Shown: positions 52,392-62,261, counted from the stretch's first letter. The stretch is 64,000 bases of DNA from Bacteroidota bacterium (GCA_023251875.1 JAHEXY010000002.1:495591-559590), one strand, 5' to 3'. Program-made: numbers and translations. Notes: generated from the sequence alone by a model not told the origin.

Positions 52392-54323
52392 ATGCATCAA
52401 AAAACAGAACGATTAATCCAATTAAAAAAATTGTTGAAAATTGAGCGAGATGAAGATTTTAATCAATACCAACAAAGTTTTGCCCGTAATAATATTAATT
52501 ATAGAAAAGAGAATGGCGTTACTTGGTATCCCATTATTATTACCCATACAGAAATTGGATTAGGAGAATATATTGCAATAGATATTGAGCGCACAACAAA
52601 TTTGAATGAAGCTCATCAGTTTTCGGGAGGTAAATTAGCTGCTCTTTTTTCAAACACACATCAGGATGCTGAACCTATAAACGGGACTATTAAAGTAATT
52701 CATCCCAATAAAATTCGTTTGTCTCTTACAATAGATGAATTACCCGATTGGTGCGATGATGGTAAGCTAGGTATCAATTTATTATTTGACGAAGCCAGTT
52801 ACAGAGAAATGGATTTTGCTTTAGACAAAGTAATCAATGCTTCGCATTCTCGCTTGGCTGAACTAAGAGATGTATTATATGAAATTAAATCGCCTAATTT
52901 TGAAAAAATAGATGAACCCATACAAATTAATGGCTTAAATGCTTCACAAAATGAGGCGGTACAAAAAATTATTGCTGCACATGATATTGCTATTATTCAT
53001 GGCCCTCCCGGAACAGGTAAAACAACCACACTTGTAAAAGCAATTATTGAAACCTTAAAAACAGAAAAACAAGTTTTGGTTTGCAGTTCAAGCAATACGG
53101 CTGTTGATTTACTTACAGAAAAATTACATAGAGAAGGTGTGAATGTGTTGCGATTGGGAAATCCCGCTCGTATTTCAGAAGAAGTATTGAGCAATACCTT
53201 GGATGCAAAAATTGCAGCCCATCAATCATTCAAAGACTTAAAAAATTACAGAAAAACGGCTGAAGAATATTTTAGAATGGCAGGAAAATACAAAAGAACT
53301 TTTGGTAGAGAGGAGCGCGAACAAAGGCAATTGTTTTACCAAGAGGCAAAAAAAATATTAAAAGAGGCAAATGTTCTAGAAAATTATATTTTAAGTGAAC
53401 AGTTTGATAAGGCCCAAGTAATTGCCTGCACTCCGGTAGTATCTGCCGGAAGGCTTATGCGAGACAAAGAATTTACAACCTTATTTATTGATGAAGCCGC
53501 ACAAGCATTAGAGCCCATGAGTTGGATTCCGATAACAAGAAGCCAGCGTGTAATATTTGCAGGAGACCATTTTCAATTGCCTCCAACCGTTAAATCTAAA
53601 AAAGCAGAAAAAGAAGGTTTGGCTGAAACATTATTTGAACGTTGTGTGCAAATTAAAAATGTTGCTGTAATGTTAAATGTTCAATACCGCATGCATGAAT
53701 ACATCATGAATTTCTCCAATCAAAAATTTTACAAGGAAAATTTAAAAGCAGATGAAACTGTAAAAAATGCATTGTTGAGTTTTGATACTGACGAAGTATT
53801 ACTAAACAAGCCTTTTGAATTTGTAGATACTGCCGGTTGTGGTTATACTGAAATCACGAATCCTGAGAGTCTAAGTATTTCAAACCCTGAAGAAGCCCAT
53901 TTACTTATTAAACATTTAAAACTGTTACTTGAACAATACCTGCAAAAAAACAGGTCGGAAAATAAAATTAACATGGGCATTATTTCTCCCTATAAAGAGC
54001 AAGTGCAATACCTCACAACAAAAATAAATGAGGATGAAGAACTAAAAATGTACTTGCCACAAATTGCAATTAAAACAGTTGATGGATTTCAAGGCCAAGA
54101 AAAAGATGTAATTTATATTAGCCTTGTAAGAAGCAATGAAAATAAAGAGATCGGTTTTTTAAATGACATCCGTAGAATGAATGTAGCACTAACACGTGCG
54201 AAAAAGAAATTAGTGATAATGGGAGATAGTGCAACTTTATCAAATCACACTTTTTATAAAGATTTTTTAGATTATGCCGAATCTATTGGAGCTTATCAAT
54301 CGGCATGGGAGTTTTTGTATTAG
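52392..54323 (+). CDS. SF1B UPF1/IGHMBP2-like helicase
   Basis: This 643-residue helicase has the motifs in order: Walker A GPPGTGKTTTLVKAI (about residue 205), motif Ia CSSSNTAVDLL, DEAAQALEP (Walker B), GDHFQLPPT (motif III), VQYRMHE (motif IV), VDGFQGQEKDVIYISLVRSN (V) and VALTRAKKKLVIMGD (VI). The N-terminus resembles the domain 1B/1C of IGHMBP2-type proteins. It probably unwinds RNA or DNA with 5'-3' polarity; the in vivo role is unknown. Confidence 0.93.
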   Translation: MHQKTERLIQLKKLLKIERDEDFNQYQQSFARNNINYRKENGVTWYPIIITHTEIGLGEYIAIDIERTTNLNEAHQFSGGKLAALFSNTHQDAEPINGTIKVIHPNKIRLSLTIDELPDWCDDGKLGINLLFDEASYREMDFALDKVINASHSRLAELRDVLYEIKSPNFEKIDEPIQINGLNASQNEAVQKIIAAHDIAIIHGPPGTGKTTTLVKAIIETLKTEKQVLVCSSSNTAVDLLTEKLHREGVNVLRLGNPARISEEVLSNTLDAKIAAHQSFKDLKNYRKTAEEYFRMAGKYKRTFGREEREQRQLFYQEAKKILKEANVLENYILSEQFDKAQVIACTPVVSAGRLMRDKEFTTLFIDEAAQALEPMSWIPITRSQRVIFAGDHFQLPPTVKSKKAEKEGLAETLFERCVQIKNVAVMLNVQYRMHEYIMNFSNQKFYKENLKADETVKNALLSFDTDEVLLNKPFEFVDTAGCGYTEITNPESLSISNPEEAHLLIKHLKLLLEQYLQKNRSENKINMGIISPYKEQVQYLTTKINEDEELKMYLPQIAIKTVDGFQGQEKDVIYISLVRSNENKEIGFLNDIRRMNVALTRAKKKLVIMGDSATLSNHTFYKDFLDYAESIGAYQSAWEFLY

Positions 54324-54340
54324 GGTCAGTTCTAAAAATA
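54321..54340. repeat. Partial family A end (solo arm)
   Basis: TAGGGTCAGTTCTAAAAATA resembles the left arm of family A elements. It has no matching right arm and sits at the stop of the helicase gene, so it could be a remnant. Confidence 0.4.
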
Positions 54341-54345
54341 GAAAC

Positions 54346-56826
54346 CTAATTAATCATTTTTTTCTTTATTGCTCCTTTAACGGCTACAGCAGTAAACGGA
54401 TCTTCGGGCCAGGAATGTTTTTTGTAACGGATTCGCAATTCTTTCCGAACTTCTTGATAGGTATTTGTCCAGAAACTTTTTAAATCTTGAGTTACTTGCA
54501 CGGGCCTATAGGCAGGAGAAAGCAAATGCAATAGAATTTTTGTACGGCCTTCGTTTACAGTAGGTGTTTCAAACAATCCAAAAACTTCTTGTAGGCGTAC
54601 TGGCATTTCAGGTGTACTACCATCCATAAAATATTTTAATACAATCATTGAACCGCTTGGCACTTTTAATTGGGCAGGAGCCAATTTTTCTAATTGCTGA
54701 TTTAAATCCCAAGTCATGCAATTTGTTACACTATTTTCTACATCCAAGGCAAATAATTCAGCTCTTTTTCTTTTACCTATTAAATACGGAGCAAGCCATT
54801 CTTCAAGGGTTTCTAATAATTTTTGATCGCTTACATCAGGCCAATCTTCGTTGGGCCTCCATAATTTTAAACTTGTTACTCGGGCTTGCCATTGAATAAT
54901 GGTTTCATTCCAATTCAATATTTTTAATCCATATTCTCTAATAACATGGCAAAGAATTCGAACAGATTCCTCATCAGAAATTTTTTCTAAAGGAGCATGG
55001 GATACTGTTATATTTTCAATGTATTTTTCTTTCATCGCCTCTATCTTTCCCATCTCATTATTCCATTCTATTTTATTTCTCTCTTTAGCTAAGTGAATAA
55101 TATCTTTTACAGCCAGTGGGGCTGCAAGAAATATTTTTCCTTCATTGTTTTTAGCATCCATATGAGCAATTGCTAACCATTCTTCTTTGGCTAAAGAATC
55201 ATGAGAAAGTATTTGTGCCATGCGTCCATTTGCCAACCGGTATCGATTGCTGTTTTTATTTATTTGCTTAGCTATGCGTTCAGGATAAGCGGCTGCAATT
55301 AATTTACCTACAGCATGCGTTTCCGGAAATTTATTATCTACTTCAACTTTAAATATACTTCTTAATGAAGCTGCTTGTTTTTCAATTTGGCCAAGCCTGT
55401 TGTAATTTGAATTTTTATTTTCTCTATTCCTCCATCTGCGTAAAGCTTCAATTCTTAAAACAAAATCGGCTCCTGCTTCTTGCTCCAATACATCTCTTTC
55501 ATCCAGCAGTGCAGCAATATCTATAGCAAGACAAAGATCATTTGCTTCAATAAGCATGTGAGCCATTCTGGGATGTGTTGGTAATTGTACCATTTCTTTC
55601 CCTCTTTTAGTGATTACATTATTCTCAACAGCTCCTAATTGTTCTAATAAATCAACTGCATATTGTATTGCAGTTGGAGAAGGACTTGTGATCCATAAAA
55701 GGTCATTTATATTTTTTACTCCCCATGCAAATAATTCCAGCATTAATGGGGTAAGATCTGCATCTGTTATTTCAGGCTTTCTGTTTTCTTTCAAATACTG
55801 TTGCGTCTCTTTTGTCCATAATCGGTAACAATACCCAGGGCCTAATCTACCGGCTCTGCCTGCTCTTTGATCAGCTGTATCTTTTGTAATTCTTTGTGTT
55901 TCTAATCGGCTTAGGCCAATGCCGTATTCAAAACGAGGTAGGCGAACATAGCCACAATCAATTACAATTAAGATGCCTTCTATAGTTAAAGACGTTTCTG
56001 CAATAGAAGTAGCTAAAACAATTTTTCTTTTTCCATCTGGATCAGGTAAAATAGCTTCTTGCTGTTTTTGCATGCTGAGGTCTCCAAACAAAGGATAAAT
56101 ACTTGCGGTTACATGATCGTCTTCTAATAGTTGCTGAACGCGTTTTATTTCTCCTGTTCCGGGAAGAAAAACCAATACATCTCCTTCTTGTTCTACTATT
56201 GCTTTTTTAATTGCCTTTGCAGTAAAAATAGGAATGGGCTCTTTTGAATCAATTGAAGAGTAATGAATATGAACGGGATATTGTCTTCCCTCGCAACTTA
56301 CTATTGGAGCATTATTAAGTAATTGAGAAAGATGGTTTACATCCATAGTTGCCGACATAATTAAAATTTTTAAATCGCCACTTAAAATCTGTTGCACTTG
56401 CCGACACAAAACCAAAGCAAGATCGGCATGCAAACTCCTTTCATGAAATTCGTCAAAAATAATAAGCCCTACGTTTTCTAGCGCATTGTCTTGCTGTAAC
56501 ATTCTGGTAAGAATACCTTCGGTAACAACTTCAATTTTAGTTTTGCGGCTAACACAATTTTCAAAACGAATACGATAACCTATCGTTTCGCCAATGGCTT
56601 CATGTAGCAAATCTGCCATGCGATTGGCTACTGAACGAGTGGCTAATCTTCTTGGTTCAAGCAATATTATTTTTTTGTTGCCGAGCCAAGGCTCTTGTAT
56701 CAATTGAATGGGAAGCAGGGTTGATTTTCCTGCCCCCGGTGGAGCTTGAAGAATAAGTATAGAATGCTGTAAAAGTTTCTCCTTTACATCCGGAATAATA
56801 TCGATTATAGGTAAATCAGCAGCCAA
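54346..56826 (-). CDS. hrpB: ATP-dependent RNA helicase HrpB
   Basis: This 826-residue DEAH/RHA helicase has QAPPGAGKSTLLPIQ (Walker A), LLEPRRLATRS (Ia), DEFHER (the DEFH form typical of HrpB), SATMD (III), TSIAETSLTIEGI (V) and DQRAGRAGRLGPG (VI). The HrpB C-terminal domain follows, with LKVPSGS and RPVQVTQDLKSFW. The role in bacteria is not settled; it acts on RNA or protein-RNA complexes. It is convergent with the SF1 helicase gene and divergent from the copper-enzyme-like gene, with an 81-base gap to its longest frame. Confidence 0.93.
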   Translation of the reverse strand: MAADLPIIDIIPDVKEKLLQHSILILQAPPGAGKSTLLPIQLIQEPWLGNKKIILLEPRRLATRSVANRMADLLHEAIGETIGYRIRFENCVSRKTKIEVVTEGILTRMLQQDNALENVGLIIFDEFHERSLHADLALVLCRQVQQILSGDLKILIMSATMDVNHLSQLLNNAPIVSCEGRQYPVHIHYSSIDSKEPIPIFTAKAIKKAIVEQEGDVLVFLPGTGEIKRVQQLLEDDHVTASIYPLFGDLSMQKQQEAILPDPDGKRKIVLATSIAETSLTIEGILIVIDCGYVRLPRFEYGIGLSRLETQRITKDTADQRAGRAGRLGPGYCYRLWTKETQQYLKENRKPEITDADLTPLMLELFAWGVKNINDLLWITSPSPTAIQYAVDLLEQLGAVENNVITKRGKEMVQLPTHPRMAHMLIEANDLCLAIDIAALLDERDVLEQEAGADFVLRIEALRRWRNRENKNSNYNRLGQIEKQAASLRSIFKVEVDNKFPETHAVGKLIAAAYPERIAKQINKNSNRYRLANGRMAQILSHDSLAKEEWLAIAHMDAKNNEGKIFLAAPLAVKDIIHLAKERNKIEWNNEMGKIEAMKEKYIENITVSHAPLEKISDEESVRILCHVIREYGLKILNWNETIIQWQARVTSLKLWRPNEDWPDVSDQKLLETLEEWLAPYLIGKRKRAELFALDVENSVTNCMTWDLNQQLEKLAPAQLKVPSGSMIVLKYFMDGSTPEMPVRLQEVFGLFETPTVNEGRTKILLHLLSPAYRPVQVTQDLKSFWTNTYQEVRKELRIRYKKHSWPEDPFTAVAVKGAIKKKMIN

Positions 56827-56991
56827 ATCAATTAAGAATAGGTAAACGAAGGTACATTGATTTTATGAATGAAAAATTGATTTTAATAATAAAGAAGGCT
56901 ATTAGATATGTTTTTTCTCGTTTTTTTTAGTATTAGTTTGTATCTTAGGAATCCCAAGTTTTACCTTTTTAATAATTTAAAAAACATCTCA

Positions 56992-58683
56992 ATGAAAATT
57001 TTAAAATTTATCCTTGTTTTTCTGTTTACCCTACTTGTTGCCCGTTCTTACTCTCAAAGTACATGGGCTTATGTTTACGCGTTGCTACAGCAAAATGGTT
57101 GTACGGGAAGTTGCCATAATGGAAGCGGCAGTTCTACATTAAATTTAGATGAAGCCGGTGATATGGCCAAAGTTTATGATAATATCATTAGTATTGACCC
57201 TACCAATCCAACAGCAAAAGCTGGGCATAATAAATTAATTTATCCCGGAATTCCTGAACTAAGTTTTTTACTAAGAAAAATAAATTGTGGTTTTGATGAA
57301 AACCTTGCTATTGAAACAGCAGAAGGTGATAACATGCCTGTAAATATTTCTCCTATGAGTAATAGGGACATTGAAGTAGTTAGACAATGGATTTTATATG
57401 GAGCCAAAGAAACCGGTAATATTATTGATACTGCCATTATTTCAAATTATTACAACACGTATGGAAATAGTCCATACAAAGCAGGAAAACGTCAAACAAA
57501 ACCATCGGCTCCAAATGTAGGCGAAGGTTTTCAAATGCATTTTGGTCCTGTTTTTTTAAATCCACAAACAGAAACAGAAGTGAACATTAAGATTCCTCTT
57601 TTTTTAGATCAAAGTGTAGATGTTACAAAAATAGAAGAATACCAAAACTATTATTCCCATCATTTCATTTTATATAAATATTCTTCGTCTGCAAGTAGCG
57701 TTGCAAGTGGAATTAGAACAGTTACTGATTTTTCGGATGTGAGTAATGGATCTATGGTATCAGCATGGTCTTATACAAGAACAGTAGAATTACCTCATGG
57801 TGCGGCTTATAAATGGGGTACTACATCCTATTTTGATTTTAATTACCATATTCCCAATCATGATGCCGATTCTATTATGGCTGCAGAAGTTTATTTAAAC
57901 ATTGGCGCTTCTCCTCAAAGTTCAAGTCGTCAACAAATGTATTCTACATTGATTAATTACGGTATGGGAGGAGCTTACCCATTTATGTTATACTTACCTA
58001 ATTTAAATGTTGACGATACACTTACTGATGCCACTTATGATTCTAATACTTTAGATTCTCTTTATATATGGCTGCTTAGTTCTCATACACATAAATATGG
58101 TAAAGACTATGATATTTATAAGCGTAATTCAGATGGTACGCGAGGAGAACAATTGTATGAGGGATTTTATAATGAAGACTATACTTTTAATCAGGGATAT
58201 TATGATTGGCAACATCCTGCTGTACGATATTTTGAGCCATCAGTAGCAGTTTCTCAAAAAGATGGCTTAATACATGAAGCTATCTTTAATAATACAGGCT
58301 CATCTGCAGTAGGATATGGTTTAACTACAGACGATGAAATGATGTTGTTTTTTATGCAATATACATTAGCCCCAATTGATACTAGCTCATCTTCTGAAAT
58401 AATTAATGTAAACAAGCCTTCTTTTGATTTTACTTTTTCTCCAAACCCTGCTAATGAAAAAGCAATTGTAGCTTATGCATTGGATCAGGATGCTCAAATT
58501 AAATTGGAGCTATTTGATGCTTTAGGGAAATCTAATACGGTATTAATGAATAAGAATCAAGCAAAGGGTAATTATAAATTTTCATTGGATAATGTAAAAC
58601 TTGCTTCCGGCATTTATACTATTAAACTAAGCGTTGACGGTAATTCAATAAGTAAGAAGTTAATTTATACAAGTACTAAATAA
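56992..58683 (+). CDS. Secreted copper-monooxygenase-like protein with cytochrome-type N-terminus and T9SS type A tail
   Basis: The ATG at 56992 begins a signal peptide (ILKFILVFLFTLLVARSYSQ). Early in the mature protein comes NGCTGSCHNGSG, a CX3CH heme-type site. The middle region carries YSHHFILYKYS (His251-His252, numbered from the longest frame), NYHIPNH (His314, His318), SSHTHKYGKDY (His393, His395) and DDEMMLFFMQY (Met478/479). This order of a His-His site, then a HxH site, then a Met resembles the two copper sites of peptidylglycine and dopamine monooxygenases. The C-terminus is a type A sorting domain (FSPNPANEKAIVAYAL, GIYTIKLSVDG). A longer frame from 56908 is unlikely. The substrate is unknown. 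Confidence 0.8.
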   Translation: MKILKFILVFLFTLLVARSYSQSTWAYVYALLQQNGCTGSCHNGSGSSTLNLDEAGDMAKVYDNIISIDPTNPTAKAGHNKLIYPGIPELSFLLRKINCGFDENLAIETAEGDNMPVNISPMSNRDIEVVRQWILYGAKETGNIIDTAIISNYYNTYGNSPYKAGKRQTKPSAPNVGEGFQMHFGPVFLNPQTETEVNIKIPLFLDQSVDVTKIEEYQNYYSHHFILYKYSSSASSVASGIRTVTDFSDVSNGSMVSAWSYTRTVELPHGAAYKWGTTSYFDFNYHIPNHDADSIMAAEVYLNIGASPQSSSRQQMYSTLINYGMGGAYPFMLYLPNLNVDDTLTDATYDSNTLDSLYIWLLSSHTHKYGKDYDIYKRNSDGTRGEQLYEGFYNEDYTFNQGYYDWQHPAVRYFEPSVAVSQKDGLIHEAIFNNTGSSAVGYGLTTDDEMMLFFMQYTLAPIDTSSSSEIINVNKPSFDFTFSPNPANEKAIVAYALDQDAQIKLELFDALGKSNTVLMNKNQAKGNYKFSLDNVKLASGIYTIKLSVDGNSISKKLIYTSTK

Positions 58684-58686
58684 AAT

Positions 58687-59289
58687 TTATTTAGCATTGT
58701 AAGCATAGTAGTTTTTTAAAGACTCTTGAAGCAGACCTAATTGGGTCTGCTTTTTTTGTTCTCTTAGTTTTATTGATGATTGAGTATAAAATTCATGTTT
58801 AGCCAGAAATCCAATTTGAAACTCATACCATTCTTTTAGAGACATGATTAATCCATATTCCATCAGTTCTTTTTGCAATTGTCCTGATAGTTGGTAATAA
58901 TCATCGCGACCCAAATAATCAAGATCGGCATCACACATGATTTTTTCTAAATGCGTTTGAGGATTTCTTGGAAGGCCTGTGGCAAGAATAATTTCCGAAA
59001 TGGTTTTTATTTGTTCTTGATTGTAACCAAAATTAGGCAAGGCTTGTTGTGCAATATGTGCCCCAAGAGGTTCATTATTTAAATAACGAACAATAAAGCC
59101 CGAATCATGAAATAAAGCTGCCGTTTTTACAATGATAAAATCTTCTTCACTCACTTTTTCGCTTTTAGCTATTGCATCAGCAGCATTTACTACATCATAC
59201 GTATGGTTAATATCATGGTAATAAAGATTAGAAGGAAGTTCATTCTTTAATCGCTGAAAAATATAATCTTCGGCTTTTTTATAATCCAT
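58687..59289 (-). CDS. HD-domain phosphohydrolase family protein
   Basis: This 200-residue helical protein has the HD metal set: His in YYHDINHTYDVV, the HD pair in AALFHDSGF, His in PLGAHIAQQAL and Asp in IMCDADLDYLGR. HD proteins hydrolyse phosphate or phosphodiester bonds of nucleotides or signalling molecules; specificity is unknown. The 3' end of the gene lies only 3 bases from the convergent gene. Its coding sequence contains, on the other strand, a strong terminator for that neighbour. Confidence 0.87.
   Translation of the reverse strand: MDYKKAEDYIFQRLKNELPSNLYYHDINHTYDVVNAADAIAKSEKVSEEDFIIVKTAALFHDSGFIVRYLNNEPLGAHIAQQALPNFGYNQEQIKTISEIILATGLPRNPQTHLEKIMCDADLDYLGRDDYYQLSGQLQKELMEYGLIMSLKEWYEFQIGFLAKHEFYTQSSIKLREQKKQTQLGLLQESLKNYYAYNAK
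58730..58757 (+). terminator. Terminator for the copper-enzyme-like gene, inside the HD gene
   Basis: AGCAGACC and GGTCTGCT form an 8-base-pair stem with a 6-base loop, followed by seven T. It lies 47 bases after the stop of the plus-strand gene, within the coding sequence of the HD protein on the opposite strand. Confidence 0.85.
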
Positions 59290-59320
59290 GCAAAGAGAGC
59301 GTATTAAAATTCATGCATTG

Positions 59321-59328
59321 CAAATATA
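59321..59328 (-). promoter_or_regulatory. Putative -7 element of the HD gene (TATATTTG on the minus strand)
   Basis: CAAATATA on the plus strand, 32 bases upstream of the 59289 start, matches TAnnTTTG on the minus strand. No clear -33 TTG. Confidence 0.45.
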
Positions 59329-59383
59329 AGCAGTGATAGGCCCTTAAGTAAACATTATTTTTTTTCTTTTGCAAATACATTGT

Positions 59384-60817
59384 CTATCTCCTTCGCTTAA
59401 GTATGTAATAAACCGGAATCCCCAGCGCAACAATAAATAAACCGGGCCAAGTATAATCAGGCTTATAGATAAGTAAAATGATGCAGATAAAGGCAATCAG
59501 TAAAATATACAGACTTGGAATAATAGGATAGCCAAATGCTTTGTAAGGTCTTTCAGCATCAGGTAGTTTTTTTCGTAATATAAAAATGCCTGCAATGGTA
59601 AATATGTAAAAAATTAAAACTGCAAAAATAACGTAATCTAATAAATTTCCATAGGTACCTGATAAACAAAGCAACGATGCCCATATGGCTTGAACAATTA
59701 ATGCAATAGCAGGCACTCCATTACTATTGAGTTTACTCATGCTGTTAAAGAACAATTTATCTTCAGCCATTTTATAATATACGCGCGCGCCTGAAAGAAT
59801 ACAACCATTTAAACAACTAAACGTAGAAACAATAATGAGTAAACTTATTAAGCTAACAGCAATATGTCCGGCCATGGATTCTGCTGCTGCTACAGCAACT
59901 CTATCATTAATGGCAAATTGAATTCCTTTTGAAAAAACATCAGTTCCTGATGGATCTCCTTGAAGTGGAAGATTGGTAAGATAAACGCAATTCAATAAAA
60001 TATAAATGAGAGAAACCAGTGCCGTGCCAATGCCCATGCTTAATCCAATGGTTCTTCTGGCATTTACTACCTCTTCTCCTGCAAATGTAATATTGTTCCA
60101 AGCATCCATAGAGAACATGCTGCCCACCATTGATGTGCCAATGGCAACTATTAATGGCCAACCTACAAGTAAATCCCTTCGCACAATCTGTCCGGTCTCG
60201 TTCAATACAACTTTATGAGCTTCCCACATATTGGTAAAATTGGCTATCGCAACATCTGCATGGTACACAAAAAAACCGATACCAATTAAGGCTAGTAAAG
60301 CTAAAATTTTTGTACTGCCCAATACAGTTTGTATCCATTTGCCAATTTTAACGCCCATGGTATTGAGCCAGGTAAGAAATGCAATTACAGCAATTGCTAA
60401 TAGTTGTTGTGTACTAATATTGAGAGATCCAATATGCGCAATAACATGTTGCGGACTAAAAAAGGGAATAAATACGCCTGTAAATTTTGCAAATGCAACG
60501 GCAACGGCAGCTATGGTGCCGGTTTGAATAACTAAAAATACTGTCCAACCGTATAAAAAAGAAATTAGGGGATTATAAGCTTCTTTAAGAAAAATATATT
60601 GACCTCCTGCTTTAGGGAACATGCCTGTTAATTCACTATAACTTAAAGCAGCCATTATTGTAAGCAAACCAGAAAGTGCCCATACCAGTAATAAATAGCC
60701 TGATGAGCCTAGGGTTCTGGCAATATCAGCACTAACAATAAAAATGCCGGAGCCAATCATGGTTCCGGCAACCAGCATTATTCCGTCTAAAAGTTTAATT
60801 TCTTTTTTAAAGCTCAT
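59384..60817 (-). CDS. APC-superfamily amino acid permease
   Basis: This 477-residue protein has about 12 membrane helices. The opening LLDGIMLVAGTMIGSGIFIV is the conserved unwound TM1 region of APC transporters, and SYSELTGMFPKAGGQYIFLKEAY follows TM2. The family moves amino acids by antiport or proton symport. The closest look is to LAT-type exchangers; the substrate is not readable. No neighbour suggests a pathway. A GC-rich hairpin repeat lies upstream. Confidence 0.9.
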   Translation of the reverse strand: MSFKKEIKLLDGIMLVAGTMIGSGIFIVSADIARTLGSSGYLLLVWALSGLLTIMAALSYSELTGMFPKAGGQYIFLKEAYNPLISFLYGWTVFLVIQTGTIAAVAVAFAKFTGVFIPFFSPQHVIAHIGSLNISTQQLLAIAVIAFLTWLNTMGVKIGKWIQTVLGSTKILALLALIGIGFFVYHADVAIANFTNMWEAHKVVLNETGQIVRRDLLVGWPLIVAIGTSMVGSMFSMDAWNNITFAGEEVVNARRTIGLSMGIGTALVSLIYILLNCVYLTNLPLQGDPSGTDVFSKGIQFAINDRVAVAAAESMAGHIAVSLISLLIIVSTFSCLNGCILSGARVYYKMAEDKLFFNSMSKLNSNGVPAIALIVQAIWASLLCLSGTYGNLLDYVIFAVLIFYIFTIAGIFILRKKLPDAERPYKAFGYPIIPSLYILLIAFICIILLIYKPDYTWPGLFIVALGIPVYYILKRRR

Positions 60818-60856
60818 TATCGATTATATAAGTTATGGAACTGTATCTTTTTTATT

Positions 60857-60918
60857 ACCTCATCCCATCCTTCTCTTCCTTCGACTACGCTCAGGATAAA
60901 CTTGGAGAAGGGGAGTCT
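60857..60918. repeat. GC-rich hairpin repeat (core family), copy 4
   Basis: CATCCTTCTCTTCC and CTTGGAGAAGGGGAG pair roughly around TTCGACTACGCTCAGGATAA. The inner segment is the same as in the copy at 14646. It lies in the 141-base gap between the permease and efp. Confidence 0.7.
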
Positions 60919-60958
60919 GGAATTATAAATAACTGCTTATATAATGCTATCTCAATTA

Positions 60959-61525
60959 TTATTCCTTTACTCTTTCAGAGTATGAATATTCAGTTGTGCT
61001 AACTTTAATTTTATCTCCAATATTAATAAACAATGGAACCTGAACAATAGCACCTGTTTCAACAGTGGCTTTTTTTAATGAACGTGTTGCGGTATCCCCT
61101 TTTATTCCAGGCTCAGTATAGGTAATGGTTAATTCTACATAAGAGGGAAGTTCACACATTAATGGTCTTTCATCTTCGGCATGAACCGTAATTTCAACGT
61201 ACTGACCTTCTTTCATTAAATCTGGAGCGTTGATAAGGCGCTCTTCAATATTCATTTGCTCAAATGTTTCTTGATGCATGAAATTGTATCCCGTTTCATC
61301 TTTATATAAAAACTGATACGGTCTTCTTTCAACACGAACGGTATTTATTTTTACTCCTGAAGAAAATGTATTATCAAGCACTTTGCCCGATGTAAGGCTT
61401 TTTAATTTGGTACGTACAAATGCCGGGCCTTTGCCTGGTTTTACGTGCTGAAATTCGACAATGGTAAAAATGTCATTGTTAAACTCCATACACAATCCGT
61501 TTTTAAAATCTGCTGTTGTTGCCAT
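60959..61525 (-). CDS. efp: Elongation factor P
   Basis: This 188-residue three-domain beta protein has the loop [18 protein letters not shown] with the modifiable lysine (Lys32), the KOW-like N-terminus, and OB domains with ETVEVTV-like strands and [26 protein letters not shown] at the end. It rescues ribosomes stalled at proline runs. No EpmA/EpmB-type modification gene is visible nearby. In Bacteroidota it commonly follows lpxA; here a lipoprotein gene, an ABC ATPase and a palindrome cluster lie between. Confidence 0.97.
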   Translation of the reverse strand: MATTADFKNGLCMEFNNDIFTIVEFQHVKPGKGPAFVRTKLKSLTSGKVLDNTFSSGVKINTVRVERRPYQFLYKDETGYNFMHQETFEQMNIEERLINAPDLMKEGQYVEITVHAEDERPLMCELPSYVELTITYTEPGIKGDTATRSLKKATVETGAIVQVPLFINIGDKIKVSTTEYSYSERVKE

Positions 61526-61529
61526 TCAA

Positions 61530-61575
61530 TTCTAGTTATTAGTTATTCGTTGTTCGTTATTAGTTGTTCGTGGCT
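61530..61575. repeat. TTATTCGTTGTTCGTTATTAG-type short repeats
   Basis: TAGTTATTAGTTATTCGTTG and TTCGTTATTAGTTGTTCG are imperfect tandem copies filling the gap upstream of efp. Confidence 0.65.
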
Positions 61576-61597
61576 TCGGGAACCTCAGCCACCGAGG

Positions 61598-62224
61598 CTA
61601 TCTATAATCCTCAATATTTATTTCCTGAGTACAAAAATAATATTCTTCTTGATTATCATTAGAACAAACTATAACTAATTTATCTTTTGTGTAATCTTTT
61701 ATAAGTTGTTGGTACCATTTAATGATATTTTTATCAAGGTTTGAGGTAGGTTCATCTAATAACAGAATGGGAGCATCACATAAAATAGCCAAAGCCAATT
61801 TTACTCTTTGCTTCATCCCTGTTGAAAACTGTTTTAGGGTTTTGTCTTGGGCATTTTCGAGATTAAGGATAGTAATAATTTCTTGAGTGCTAAGATTATT
61901 TTTAAAAGGTTTAAAAGATGCTTGAAAATTGATCGTTTCTATTAAAGTATATTCTTCATACAATTCAATATAAGGCGAGGCATAAGAAACATAGTTGAAA
62001 ACATCTTCAATAAAAATATTTTCTCCATTTATGTTGTATGAAATTTCACCTTTACTTTGTTGAAGATTACCGGAAATTAATTGAAGTAATGTTGTTTTGC
62101 CCGAGCCGTTTTGCCCTTTTATTACATAAGCAGCCGGACCATTAAAAGTAAAAGAGATATCTTTAAATATCCATTGCTTGTTGTAGCGTTTGCTGATGTT
62201 TTTTAGGTCAATTACTAAACTCAT
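61598..62224 (-). CDS. ABC transporter ATPase (CcmA-like)
   Basis: This 208-residue ATPase has Walker A (KGQNGSGKTTLLQLI), a divergent signature FSTGMKQRVKLALAI, Walker B (PILLLDEPTSNLD) and ends with a short tail without a switch His-Asp pair (VIVCSNDNQEEYY). Its small size and FSTGM signature resemble CcmA-type ATPases. No permease gene is adjacent, so the partner is unknown. I start at ATG 62224 (MSLVIDLKNISKRY); the longer frame adds six residues. The upstream region to 62516 is filled by small palindromes. Confidence 0.85.
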   Translation of the reverse strand: MSLVIDLKNISKRYNKQWIFKDISFTFNGPAAYVIKGQNGSGKTTLLQLISGNLQQSKGEISYNINGENIFIEDVFNYVSYASPYIELYEEYTLIETINFQASFKPFKNNLSTQEIITILNLENAQDKTLKQFSTGMKQRVKLALAILCDAPILLLDEPTSNLDKNIIKWYQQLIKDYTKDKLVIVCSNDNQEEYYFCTQEINIEDYR

Positions 62225-62261
62225 AAACAGGTTTATTCTCAAATTTACGATTTGTAGTGCA

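Noticed and set aside
59940-60527. Open frames on both strands inside the permease gene
   Set aside because: They overlap the membrane helices of a clear APC permease and show no family motifs.
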